Assembly: GCF_002498065.1 (NCBI RefSeq)
Contig: NZ_DAFZ01000022.1
Coordinates: 1 to 15,431, forward strand
Origin: Methanoculleus sp. UBA208
Lineage (GTDB): Archaea > Halobacteriota > Methanomicrobia > Methanomicrobiales > Methanoculleaceae
Length of the DNA: 15,431 bases
Direction: 5' to 3'
Each line of letters begins with the position of its first letter. Within the stretch, counting starts at the first letter, position 1. Positions 1 to 6,873 of this stretch are shown piece after piece. A program made the position numbers and the translations under genes. The notes under the pieces were generated by a model. It saw only the letters and a list, made by a program, of their open reading frames with translations, did no database searches and was not told where the DNA came from.

Positions 1-194
1 CCACCCCCAATGGCGATAGCCAGTGGAAAGCCGTACCCGGAATTTTGATGAAACAGAGGGCAGGAATCTCCAATCGTCCAAGCAGGGGAGGGGTTCAGGA
101 GAAAAATGTATGAAGGGCATCTGCGGCCTGCAGGAACCTGAGAAGGCCTCTATCCTTTATAGGGGAGGGAGAAGTGCGAAACGCCCCCCCACCG
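1..194. other. gene-free left edge
   Basis: I see no convincing gene here. A small hairpin sits at the very start: TGGC (11-14) pairs with GCCA (19-22) around a GATA loop, and CCAC (1-4) can pair with GTGG (23-26). CTAT (151-154) and ATAG (160-163) form a weak dyad around CCTTT. The run GAAAAA (101-106) reads as a T-run on the minus strand and could help end the minus-strand gene whose stop is at 195. Confidence 0.4.
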
Positions 195-1031
195 TCACCC
201 CTCGTTCTCACAGGTCTTCATCGGGGCGCGAATGCGCTCCTCGAGGTCCGGGAGTTGCTCCCGGTACTCCCGTGAGAGCAGGAACGTCCGAACGGTGTCG
301 CCCATCCCCCGGTGGGCGGCGAGGAGGTGGCGGTACTCCCGCGGGACAGGGTACCGGAAGTGTGTCGAGGTGACGGCTCCACCGTCGACGGAAAAGTCGA
401 TAAGCCGGGCGAGGCGGTCGAGGGAGAGGACCTGTTTCATCTTGAAGTGCCGCCGGATCTCCCGCTGGAGGTCGACCAGCATGCACCCGTCGAGCGAGAA
501 ATTTGCGGTCCGGAAAGCTCTCTTCTCCATAGCCGCAGCAAAGACGACGATAGCCGGAGTATCCCCTGTCGAGACGACCGATTCCATGAAGAGCCTGAGA
601 TCGGCAAAAGCGTTTCGTGCCGTCGCCTTTGCCGCCGGGACCGCGTCGTCAGAGACCCGGAAGGAGTGATCGTAGGTCATCCCGTACTCACCGCGGGCCA
701 TGTTCGCCACGGTCGTCGCGACACCGACGGTTTTCCCGCACTCGTCGGTCACTTTCTTCCAGATCTCGACATCGATGTCGTACCGGAACTGCTCCCCGGC
801 GTAGCGGACGCTATCGTCCCCTGGCCGGTGAACGACCGCACCGATCTCGATCGGCATCATGACCGCACGGCAGGTGCCGTAGACATAACCGAACTCGATA
901 TCCAGGTAGACACGCCTGCCCGCCTCGCCCGCTTCCGGCAGCACCACGAATAAGATCTCTTCGGCGGCAACGAAAAGGTTTCCCGGATGTTCCGTCTCCG
1001 GCAAAGGTTTATCCGGCAGGACATAAGCCAT
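195..1031 (-). CDS. predicted DEDDh-type 3'-5' exonuclease-like protein (diverged)
   Basis: This 278-aa protein has no obvious name, but its motifs line up with the RNase T / DNA polymerase III epsilon (DEDDh) exonuclease fold. Motif I is YLDIEF (D44, E46) followed 15 residues later by PIEIGAVV. Motif II aligns as FAAAMEKRAF (164-173) with the family HNxxFDxxFL, which places Glu169 where Asp is usual. LSLDRLARLIDF (202-213) matches the segment before motif III, and motif III is HRGMGD (H240-x4-D245) followed by TVRTFLL. The family removes nucleotides from 3' ends of RNA or DNA using two metal ions. No signal peptide or membrane segment is visible, so it is probably cytoplasmic. The frame stays open upstream to an ATG at 1139, but that extension reads like non-coding GC-rich sequence, so I chose the ATG at 1031. 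No strong ribosome binding site precedes it. It is divergent from the RNase III gene. The fold call is inference from motifs; substrate and activity are unknown. Confidence 0.6.
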   Translation of the reverse strand: MAYVLPDKPLPETEHPGNLFVAAEEILFVVLPEAGEAGRRVYLDIEFGYVYGTCRAVMMPIEIGAVVHRPGDDSVRYAGEQFRYDIDVEIWKKVTDECGKTVGVATTVANMARGEYGMTYDHSFRVSDDAVPAAKATARNAFADLRLFMESVVSTGDTPAIVVFAAAMEKRAFRTANFSLDGCMLVDLQREIRRHFKMKQVLSLDRLARLIDFSVDGGAVTSTHFRYPVPREYRHLLAAHRGMGDTVRTFLLSREYREQLPDLEERIRAPMKTCENEG

Positions 1032-1072
1032 TCTATAGAGAAGAGCAGCAGGACGCCCTGCGCCCGAAGACC
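1032..1072. promoter_or_regulatory. short divergent intergenic region
   Basis: Only 41 bp separate the chosen starts of the exonuclease-like gene (-) and the RNase III gene (+). No clean TATA box is visible. The AT-rich stretches nearby are TTCTATAGA (1031-1039) and AAAGGTTTATCC (about 1004-1015), the latter inside the minus-strand gene. Either the promoters overlap the coding ends or one of the assigned starts is wrong. Confidence 0.3.
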
Positions 1073-1855
1073 ATGAGACTCTCCACCACCTGGCAAAAAC
1101 TTCGTATCGGTGGCCTTTGCGGGAGGAGGCTACTCGCACGCCCGGAGCCCGTCGGCCGCGACCGCGAGGCGGAAGTGCGTGCGCTCCTCGCCCGTCCCCC
1201 GTTCGGGATCACCGACGTCGCGGACGCCGCCCTTCCCCTCTACGACCGGGCGCTGACCCACCGGTCGTACGTGAACGGCGGGGAGTACCCGGCAGCGGTG
1301 GTCGACGACAACGAGCGGCTCGAGTTTCTCGGGAACTACATCCTTGACTTCATCATCGCCGACCACCTCTACGGCGAGTACGACCTCCCGCCGGGGGAGA
1401 TGAACCGGAGGCTCCAGGTAACCAGGAACACCAAACTCGCCGAGATCGTGCGTGGACAGGGCCTCGGCATCGACGGCGCCGTCAGACGGCGGGGACAGAC
1501 GCTGACCGACTCGATCATCGCCGACGCATTCGAGGCCCTGATCGGCGCCATCTACCTCGACCGAGGCCTCACCGTGGCCCGGGAAGTGGTGCTCGCGATC
1601 TTTGAGGAGGAGATCGCGGAGTGCGACGTCCACCGGAACTACCGGGGACGGCTTCAGGAGTACGTCGCCCGGGAGAACCTCGGCGAACTCGATTACGCCT
1701 TCCGCCAGACCGGCCCGGGGAGTTCCCCTATCTGGGCCGCCCGGGTGACCATCGGGGGGAACCTACTCGGCGAAGGAGAGGGACGAACCAAACAGGGGGC
1801 GGCGATGCTCGCGGCAAAAGAGGCGCTCGGCCGCCTCAGAGGGGGGATAAGGTGA
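1073..1855 (+). CDS. rnc: ribonuclease III family protein with C-terminal dsRNA-binding domain
   Basis: This 260-aa protein has the RNase III layout: an N-terminal endonuclease domain (about residues 35-185) and a C-terminal double-stranded-RNA-binding domain (about 189-258, ending in the alpha-helical AAMLAAKEAL). The family cleaves dsRNA as a dimer, leaving 2-nt 3' overhangs. The signature reads NERLEFLGNYIL: E81 and E84 match E. coli E38 and E41, but residue 88 is Asn where E. coli has catalytic Asp45. The second cluster, ADAFEALIG, keeps D151 and E154 (E. coli D114, E117). ALTHRS is also present. The first 30 or so residues look non-family-like; a GTG at 1175 is an alternative start. RNase III is uncommon in archaea. 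The gene ends in a TGATG overlap with the DUF362 gene, so the two are probably cotranscribed. Family assignment is strong; catalytic competence is uncertain. Confidence 0.9.
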   Translation: MRLSTTWQKLRIGGLCGRRLLARPEPVGRDREAEVRALLARPPFGITDVADAALPLYDRALTHRSYVNGGEYPAAVVDDNERLEFLGNYILDFIIADHLYGEYDLPPGEMNRRLQVTRNTKLAEIVRGQGLGIDGAVRRRGQTLTDSIIADAFEALIGAIYLDRGLTVAREVVLAIFEEEIAECDVHRNYRGRLQEYVARENLGELDYAFRQTGPGSSPIWAARVTIGGNLLGEGEGRTKQGAAMLAAKEALGRLRGGIR

Positions 1856-3033
1856 TGGTGCCGGGCGGCAGGGACACGACCGTCGCGGTCGCCGGGTGCG
1901 ACGGCTATGGCGCGGGCGAGGTCGACGCGGCCGTCCGCCGTGCGGTCGACCTCGCCGGCGGCATCGGGAGGTTTTTCTCGCCGGGACAGCAGGTCCTCCT
2001 CAAACCGAATCTCCTGCAGGGGCAGGAGCCGGAACGGTGCGTCACCACCCACCCGGCGGTCGTCGCTGCCGTCGCCCGGCTTCTTACGGAGCACGGGTGC
2101 CGGGTCGTCATCGCCGACAGCCCGGGAGGGGGGATCGTCTACAGCGAGGCGAACCTGCGACGTGCATATGCGCGCGCGGGGTATACGGCGGTGGCCGGAG
2201 AGACCGGCGCCGTCCTGAACTACGATATCGGCTCGCAGATCGTGTCGTTCCCGGAAGGGGAGGTGATGAAACAGTTCTCCATCATCGCCCCCGCCGCAGA
2301 GGCCGACGCGATCGTGGTCGTCTCGAAAGCCAAGACCCACATGTGGACGCGGATGACGGGGGCGACGAAAAACCTCTTCGGACTCATCCCGGGACTCGAG
2401 AAACCGGTCTTTCACTTCCGGTTCCAGGATGAGTACGCCTTCGGGAGGATGCTCGTCGACCTCAACGAGTGCATGAAGCCCCGGCTCCAGGTCGTGGACG
2501 CGGTCGTGGGGATGGAGGGGGACGGGCCTCAGGCCGGCAGCCCGAGGAAGATCGGGGCGATCCTTGCCGGGAGCGATTATGCGGCCGTGGACACCGTCCT
2601 CGCGCGGCTCATCGGCATGGACCCGCTCGAGATCGGGAGCATCAGAAGCGCGGCAGATCGCGGGTTCCTCGATCCCGCGGCCGTCCGGACGGTCGGCGAC
2701 GACCCGGCGGAGTTCACGGTCCCGGACTTCCGGAAACCTTCGACCTACGCCGGGGGCAGGACGGGCGTCTGGCGGCGGGTGATGCTTGCCATCGTCCAGC
2801 GGTTCGGGAGAACCTACGCCCCCCGGCCCGGCGTGATAGCTTCTTCCTGCATCGGCTGTGGGAAGTGCGAGCGGATCTGCCCGGTGCACGCGATCACTGT
2901 CAGGGAAGGCAGGGCAGATATCGATCTATCGCGCTGCATCCGGTGCTACTGCTGCCACGAGATGTGCACCGAGCACGCCGTCGCCCTCTCCCGGGGCCTC
3001 ACCGGACGGCTCCTCGCCCGCCTGCTCGGGTGA
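1855..3033 (+). CDS. DUF362 protein with C-terminal 2x[4Fe-4S] ferredoxin domain
   Basis: This 392-aa protein opens with a DUF362 domain (about residues 8-290). Its marks are QQVLLKPNLLQ, the small-residue loop IADSPGGG, and KAKTHMWTRMTGATKNLFG, the characteristic DUF362 segment. The C-terminus is a bacterial-type ferredoxin domain with two cluster motifs: C332-I-G-C335-G-K-C338-x3-C342-P and C361-I-R-C364-Y-C-C367-x3-C371. Spacing is canonical; an extra Cys (366) sits inside the second motif. DUF362 proteins have no firmly established reaction; those with ferredoxin domains are presumed iron-sulfur redox proteins. The start is the ATG of the TGATG overlap with the RNase III stop; a GTG one codon upstream (1852) is possible. 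A G-rich ribosome binding site (GAGGGGGGAT, about 1839-1848) lies inside the end of the RNase III gene, which suggests translational coupling. No membrane segment or signal peptide is evident. Confidence 0.88.
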   Translation: MVPGGRDTTVAVAGCDGYGAGEVDAAVRRAVDLAGGIGRFFSPGQQVLLKPNLLQGQEPERCVTTHPAVVAAVARLLTEHGCRVVIADSPGGGIVYSEANLRRAYARAGYTAVAGETGAVLNYDIGSQIVSFPEGEVMKQFSIIAPAAEADAIVVVSKAKTHMWTRMTGATKNLFGLIPGLEKPVFHFRFQDEYAFGRMLVDLNECMKPRLQVVDAVVGMEGDGPQAGSPRKIGAILAGSDYAAVDTVLARLIGMDPLEIGSIRSAADRGFLDPAAVRTVGDDPAEFTVPDFRKPSTYAGGRTGVWRRVMLAIVQRFGRTYAPRPGVIASSCIGCGKCERICPVHAITVREGRADIDLSRCIRCYCCHEMCTEHAVALSRGLTGRLLARLLG

Positions 3034-3082
3034 GACGACGAAGCCAAAAGACTCATGAGAGATCGGACAAAGAGCAGGGGGC

Positions 3083-3424
3083 ATGCCGTGCCCGTTCTGC
3101 AACCCTGCCCCGGAAGATATCGTTGTCACAAACGACCTCTGCTACGCCCGCTACGATATCCACCCGGTCAGCCCCGGCCACCTGCTTGTCATACCGTTCC
3201 GGCACGTCGAGAGTTACTTCGATACGACCGATGAAGAGAGGATGGCCCTCACCCGGCTCATCGACGACTGCAGGGCGCTTACCGACCGGAACCTCGCCCC
3301 CGACGGCTACAACATCGGCGTCAACGTCGGAGAGGCCGCGGGGCAGAACGTCATGCACGTCCACATCCACTTCATCCCGCGCTACCGGGGGGATGCCAGC
3401 ACGGAGGGGGCGTACGAGGCGTGA
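3083..3424 (+). CDS. HIT family (histidine triad) hydrolase, apparently frameshifted near its C-terminus
   Basis: HIT proteins are small nucleotide hydrolases or transferases acting on substrates such as AMP-lysine or dinucleoside polyphosphates. This 113-aa frame has the N-terminal CPFC, the HPVSPGHLLVIPFRH segment, DGYNIGVNVGEAAGQ, and the triad H92-V-H94-I-H96-FIP, with H94 the expected nucleophile. After IPRYRGD the family usually continues with a GGVRGVIP-type tail, but this frame ends EGAYEA. If the G run at 3406-3410 had one more G, the frame would read EGGVRGVMPCKPE and stop at 3444, restoring the canonical tail. A one-base deletion or a homopolymer sequencing error is therefore likely; a -1 slip on the G run would give the same product. 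The triad itself is intact, so activity may survive. The start follows a G-rich ribosome binding site (AGGGGG). Confidence 0.88.
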   Translation: MPCPFCNPAPEDIVVTNDLCYARYDIHPVSPGHLLVIPFRHVESYFDTTDEERMALTRLIDDCRALTDRNLAPDGYNIGVNVGEAAGQNVMHVHIHFIPRYRGDASTEGAYEA

Positions 3425-3463
3425 TGCCGTGCAAGCCGGAGTAGCGGCGAAGAGCGACCTCCG

Positions 3464-3484
3464 GGCATAATTTCCGGTTATGCC
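3464..3484. repeat. perfect inverted repeat GGCATAA-N7-TTATGCC
   Basis: GGCATAA (3464-3470) and TTATGCC (3478-3484) form a perfect 7-bp dyad with a 7-nt centre. It lies just after the HIT gene and about 115 bp before echA. It could be an RNA hairpin ending the HIT transcript, but no T-run follows, or a protein-binding site. A related dyad of the same spacing occurs nearer to echA. Confidence 0.6.
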
Positions 3485-3496
3485 GTCGTTCTGCCG

Positions 3497-3539
3497 TGCC
3501 CGGGGCAACGATACCGGGCGTGTACCGGCCGGTGCCCGG
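3497..3539. repeat. nested GC-rich palindromes upstream of ech
   Basis: TGCCCGGGGCA (3497-3507) is a self-complementary 11-mer. CCGGGC (3514-3519) and GCCCGG (3534-3539) flank the perfect 10-bp palindrome ACCGGCCGGT (3524-3533). As RNA this would fold into compact stems; as DNA it is a cluster of dyads. It separates the HIT gene from the ech promoter region and may act as a transcript end. Confidence 0.45.
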
Positions 3540-3544
3540 ATGCC

Positions 3545-3599
3545 CATTTAGAATGATTAATTATGCAAGTAAGGCATAGTTACCTTACGAGGGACAATA
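3545..3599 (+). promoter_or_regulatory. candidate ech operon promoter, operator dyads and ribosome binding site
   Basis: This is the most AT-rich stretch before echA. TTTAGAAT (3548-3555) is a TATA-box candidate that would place transcription start near 3575-3580. Two overlapping dyads lie just downstream of it: TATGC (3562-3566) N7 GCATA (3574-3578), and GTAAGG (3569-3574) N8 CCTTAC (3583-3588). Their position over the predicted start site suits a repressor. GAGGG (3589-3593), six bases before the GTG at 3600, is the ribosome binding site for echA. The promoter and operator roles are inferred from position and symmetry only. Confidence 0.45.
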
Positions 3600-5510
3600 G
3601 TGCAGACGCTGCTCTTCCTAATATTATTCCCCATCCTCGTCGCGTGTCTTTTATTGTTCGTGAAACGGACGACATTGCGTTACGCGGTGGTTGCTCTCTC
3701 CGCTCTCGTTATCGGCGGAGCATCGATATACCTGCTTATGCGGTATGCGTTCGAAGGCGCGGTCTATTTCGCCGCACCTTCGGAGGCGGCCAGCCTTGCT
3801 ATGGTGGCCATCGAGATGGGGCTGGCGCTCTTCATCGTCTACATGGGCGCAAAGTTCAGGAACTACCTGGCAATCGTGCTTGCCGTCGTCCAGGCGGCGC
3901 TGGTGGTATACCTTGAGACAACGTTTTCGGGGAACCTTCATGCGGTCAACAACCTCTTCATCGACCAGTTCTCCATCATCATGGGCCTGATCATCGGGAT
4001 CATCGGGAGCCTCATAGCCGTGTACGCGGTCAGGTACATGGAGACATACCACCACCACCACCCGGAGGTGCGTGACCGGCAGAAGATGTTCTTCTTCGTC
4101 ATCTTCATCTTCCTTGCCGCGATGTTCGGCCTGGTCTTCTCCAATAACCTCATGTGGGTCTTCTTCTTCTGGGAAGTCACCACGATCACATCGTTCCTGT
4201 TGATTGGTTACTCGGAGACCGAGGAGGCGACAAAGAATGCCTTCCTTGCGCTGGTGATGAACCTCCTCGGCGGGGTCGCGTTCGTCGTCGCGCTCATCTT
4301 CCTTGCCTCAACCGAGGCGACGAGCGGGGGTATCGATCTCGCCCGGGTGCTCGCCTCAAGCGATGCGGCCATCGTCCTGATCCCGGCCGTCCTGATCGGG
4401 TTTGCCGGTATCACGAAGGCCGCGCTGATGCCGTTCTCCTCCTGGCTCCTCGGGGCGATGGTGGCCCCGACGCCGGTTTCGGCCCTGCTCCACTCGAGCA
4501 CCATGGTCAAGGCCGGCGTCTACATCCTGGTCCGGTTCTCGCCGGTCTTTGCCGGGACGTTCGCCGGGTTCTCCATCGGCCTCGTCGGCGCCGTGACCTT
4601 CGTCGTCGCATCCGCGATCGCGATATCGCAGAGCAACGCAAAACTGGTCCTCGCCTACTCGACGATCGCAAACCTCGGCCTGATAGCCGCCTGCGCGGGT
4701 GTCGGAACTTACATGCTCGTCTGGGCGGCAATCCTCCTGATCATCTTCCACGCCGTCGCGAAGTCGCTCCTCTTCCTCGGGACCGGTGCGATCGAGCACC
4801 GGGTCGGGAGCCGGGATATCGAGGACATGGAAGGCCTGATCGTCCGGATGCCCAGGATGGCGGTGATGATGTTCATCGGGATCGCCGGCATGTTCCTTGC
4901 GCCCTTCGGCATGCTGATCTCCAAGTGGGCCGCGATCGAGGCGTTCGTCCAGGTCCAGGCTCCCTTCGGCCTGGTCTTCATCGCGCTCCTCGCCTATGGG
5001 AGCGCCATCACCGTCTTTTTCTGGGCGAAATGGATGGGCAAAATCATCGCGGTCACCAGGAACCAGGAGAAGGTCGAGAAAGGGTTCTTTGAGGAGCCCT
5101 GGGCCCCCCTCTACATCATCACCGGCCTCGTGGTAGCGGCCGTCCTCCTCTTCCCGGTCATCTCCTCGACGCTGATCGAGCCCTACGTCCTTGCCATCTA
5201 CGGGGTTACGGCACGCCTTGCAGAGGCGAACGTCGCCATCATGCTCCTGATGATGGCCCTCTTGCTGATCCTCCCGGTCTCGTTCGCCCTCTTCAGGAGG
5301 AGCGCAAAGCACCTCCCGGCCTACATGAGCGGGAGGACGGCGACGACAGACCTCCAGTTCACCGGGTCCCTCGGCCTGACCCGGGAGGCACAGACGCGGA
5401 ACTACTACCTCGCCGAGTACTTCGGCGAGGCCAAACTCTTCCTTCCGGGAGCAGTGGTCTGCACCGTCCTGATCCTTGCATCGTGGGTTCTCGCGGGGGT
5501 GGCGCTATGA
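3600..5510 (+). CDS. echA: Ech hydrogenase subunit A, NuoL-like ion-translocating membrane protein
   Basis: This 636-aa polytopic membrane protein is the large antiporter-like subunit of the energy-converting [NiFe] hydrogenase, homologous to complex I NuoL and to Mrp antiporter subunits. Hydrophobic segments run through nearly the whole length. Key residues of the proton-channel family are present: E192 in FFFWEVTTITS, K273 in GFAGITKAALMPF, and the hallmark AMVAPTPVSALLHSSTMVKAGVY (about 287-309), with a further Lys in HAVAKSLLFL. A HHHH run lies in a loop near residue 150. The start is GTG with a GAGGG ribosome binding site six bases upstream. The stop overlaps the echB start (ATGA). It is the first gene of the operon, as in Methanosarcina ech. 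It couples ion flow to electron transfer between H2 and ferredoxin; whether the ion is H+ or Na+ cannot be told here. Confidence 0.93.
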   Translation: MQTLLFLILFPILVACLLLFVKRTTLRYAVVALSALVIGGASIYLLMRYAFEGAVYFAAPSEAASLAMVAIEMGLALFIVYMGAKFRNYLAIVLAVVQAALVVYLETTFSGNLHAVNNLFIDQFSIIMGLIIGIIGSLIAVYAVRYMETYHHHHPEVRDRQKMFFFVIFIFLAAMFGLVFSNNLMWVFFFWEVTTITSFLLIGYSETEEATKNAFLALVMNLLGGVAFVVALIFLASTEATSGGIDLARVLASSDAAIVLIPAVLIGFAGITKAALMPFSSWLLGAMVAPTPVSALLHSSTMVKAGVYILVRFSPVFAGTFAGFSIGLVGAVTFVVASAIAISQSNAKLVLAYSTIANLGLIAACAGVGTYMLVWAAILLIIFHAVAKSLLFLGTGAIEHRVGSRDIEDMEGLIVRMPRMAVMMFIGIAGMFLAPFGMLISKWAAIEAFVQVQAPFGLVFIALLAYGSAITVFFWAKWMGKIIAVTRNQEKVEKGFFEEPWAPLYIITGLVVAAVLLFPVISSTLIEPYVLAIYGVTARLAEANVAIMLLMMALLLILPVSFALFRRSAKHLPAYMSGRTATTDLQFTGSLGLTREAQTRNYYLAEYFGEAKLFLPGAVVCTVLILASWVLAGVAL

Positions 5511-6385
5511 CCTGGACCTGGCTCATAGGAGCGGGGCTCTTCCTCGTCCTCGCGCCCGTCATCGGCGGTCTCATCGCGGGAATCGACCGAAGGATCACCG
5601 CACGGATGCAGGGGCGGGTCGGGCCGCCGATCCTGCAGCCCTTCTACGACGTCGGCAAGCTCTTCGAGAAGGAGAGCGTCGTCGTCACGACGGCGCAGAA
5701 CTTCTATGTTCTCGCTTACCTGATCTTCATCGCCCTCTCCGGCGCGCTCTTCTTCGCGGGAGGGGACCTCTTACTGATCATCTTCGCCTTCACGCTCGCC
5801 CACGTCTTCCTGGTGCTCGGGGCCTATGCGGTCCACTCCCCCTACAGCCACATCGGGGCCGAGCGTGAACTGATCCAGCTGATGGCCTACGAGCCGATGA
5901 TCATCCTCGCGGCCGTCGGCCTCTACATGATCACGAACAGCTTCTACGTCGCCGATATTGCCGTCTCGACCGTGCCGGCCATCCTCTACCTCCCCGGCGT
6001 CTTCCTCGGCTTCGCGACCATCCTCACGATCAAACTCCGGAAGTCCCCCTTCGACATCTCGACGTCGCACCACGCGCACCAGGAGATCGTTAAGGGCATC
6101 ACGACGGAGTTCTCGGGCTCGACGCTCGCTCAGGTCGAGATCGCCCACTGGTACGAGAACGTCTTCCTCCTCGGGTTCATCTACCTCTTCTTCGCCTGGA
6201 ACCCCGTGATCGGAATCATCGCGGTCGTGGTCACGTATCTCGCCGAGATATTCATCGACAACGTCACGGCACGGGTGCGGTGGCAGGCGGCGCTGAAGAG
6301 CGGGTGGCTCGCGGCAGTACTCGGCATCGTGAACCTGGCGATCCTCGCCTATATCCTCGGCTATATGATGACTGGAGGTGCATAA
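5507..6385 (+). CDS. echB: Ech hydrogenase subunit B, NuoH-like membrane anchor
   Basis: This 292-aa membrane protein belongs to the NuoH/HycD/EchB family, which joins the hydrophilic hydrogenase arm to the ion-translocating arm. Family marks are MQGRVGPPILQPFYD (34-48) after the first helix, the acidic loop SHIGAERELIQLMAYEP, and KLRKSPFDIS followed by a His-rich stretch and EIVKGITTEFSG. About eight hydrophobic helices are visible. The ATG at 5507 overlaps the echA stop by four bases (ATGA), with a G-rich ribosome binding site (GGGGGTGG, 5495-5502) inside echA. The frame is open to 5483 but the upstream residues are not family-like. The overlap implies translational coupling with echA. Its glutamate-bearing loop is where, by analogy with complex I, redox-driven changes are passed to the membrane arm. 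Confidence 0.94.
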   Translation: MTWTWLIGAGLFLVLAPVIGGLIAGIDRRITARMQGRVGPPILQPFYDVGKLFEKESVVVTTAQNFYVLAYLIFIALSGALFFAGGDLLLIIFAFTLAHVFLVLGAYAVHSPYSHIGAERELIQLMAYEPMIILAAVGLYMITNSFYVADIAVSTVPAILYLPGVFLGFATILTIKLRKSPFDISTSHHAHQEIVKGITTEFSGSTLAQVEIAHWYENVFLLGFIYLFFAWNPVIGIIAVVVTYLAEIFIDNVTARVRWQAALKSGWLAAVLGIVNLAILAYILGYMMTGGA

Positions 6386-6390
6386 GTACC

Positions 6391-6873
6391 ATGGCATTCC
6401 TGAAGCGATCACCCTGGATCCTTCACTACGATGCGTCCAGCTGCAACGGGTGCGACATCGAGGTGCTGGCGTGCCTCACACCGCTCTACGACGTGGAGCG
6501 GTTCGGCATCATCAACACCGGAAACCCGAAGCATGCTGACATCCTGCTGATCACCGGCGGGATCAACGCGCAGAACCGGGAGGTGGTCGAAAACATCTAC
6601 GAACAGATCCCGGAGCCCAAAGTCGTCATTGCGGTCGGCGCCTGCGCCGCAACCGGCGGCGTATTCCGGGAGTGTTACAATATCGTTGGCGGCATCGACA
6701 AGGTTATCCCCGTCGACGTCTATGTTCCGGGATGCGCGGCAAGGCCGGAACAGATCATCGACGGCGTCGTAACGGCACTTTCGATCCTCGATGAGAAACG
6801 GGGGAAGATGACCGGGGCGGCGCGAACAAAAGAGGAAGCGCGGCATGCGGAACAGGCAGGTGAGAGCACATGA
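6391..6873 (+). CDS. echC: Ech hydrogenase small subunit (EchC), NuoB-like, proximal [4Fe-4S]
   Basis: This 160-aa soluble protein is the hydrogenase small subunit of the NuoB/HycG type, which carries the proximal [4Fe-4S] cluster next to the NiFe site. Four cysteines fit the family: C18 and C21 in SSCNGCDIE, C85 in VGACAATGG, and C115 in VPGCAARPE. There is no twin-arginine signal, as expected for a cytoplasm-facing Ech complex. A strong ribosome binding site (GGAGGTG, 6374-6380) lies ten bases upstream of the ATG, inside the end of echB, which stops five bases before. The last 20 or so residues are charged and beyond the conserved core. The stop overlaps the echD ATG (ATGA). Assignment is firm from cysteine spacing and operon position. 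Confidence 0.94.
   Translation: MAFLKRSPWILHYDASSCNGCDIEVLACLTPLYDVERFGIINTGNPKHADILLITGGINAQNREVVENIYEQIPEPKVVIAVGACAATGGVFRECYNIVGGIDKVIPVDVYVPGCAARPEQIIDGVVTALSILDEKRGKMTGAARTKEEARHAEQAGEST

Noticed and set aside
46..141. Possible C/D box small RNA (TGATGA at 46-51 with CTGA at 138-141)
   Set aside because: The C box lacks the expected purine before it, the D box is too far away, and no C'/D' pair of proper spacing is visible.
106..141. Eleven-codon ORF after an AGGAG site at the left edge
   Set aside because: The ribosome binding site is plausible but the product is too short to judge and nothing supports it.
1032..1139. N-terminal extension of the exonuclease-like gene to the ATG at 1139
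   Set aside because: The extra 36 residues are Arg/Ser/Trp-rich and unlike the family start. They would overlap the RNase III coding region. I prefer the ATG at 1031.
4356..5312. Minus-strand frame of 318 codons opposite echA
   Set aside because: The echA frame is a clear membrane protein; the antisense translation is almost purely charged residues, the mirror of its codon bias.
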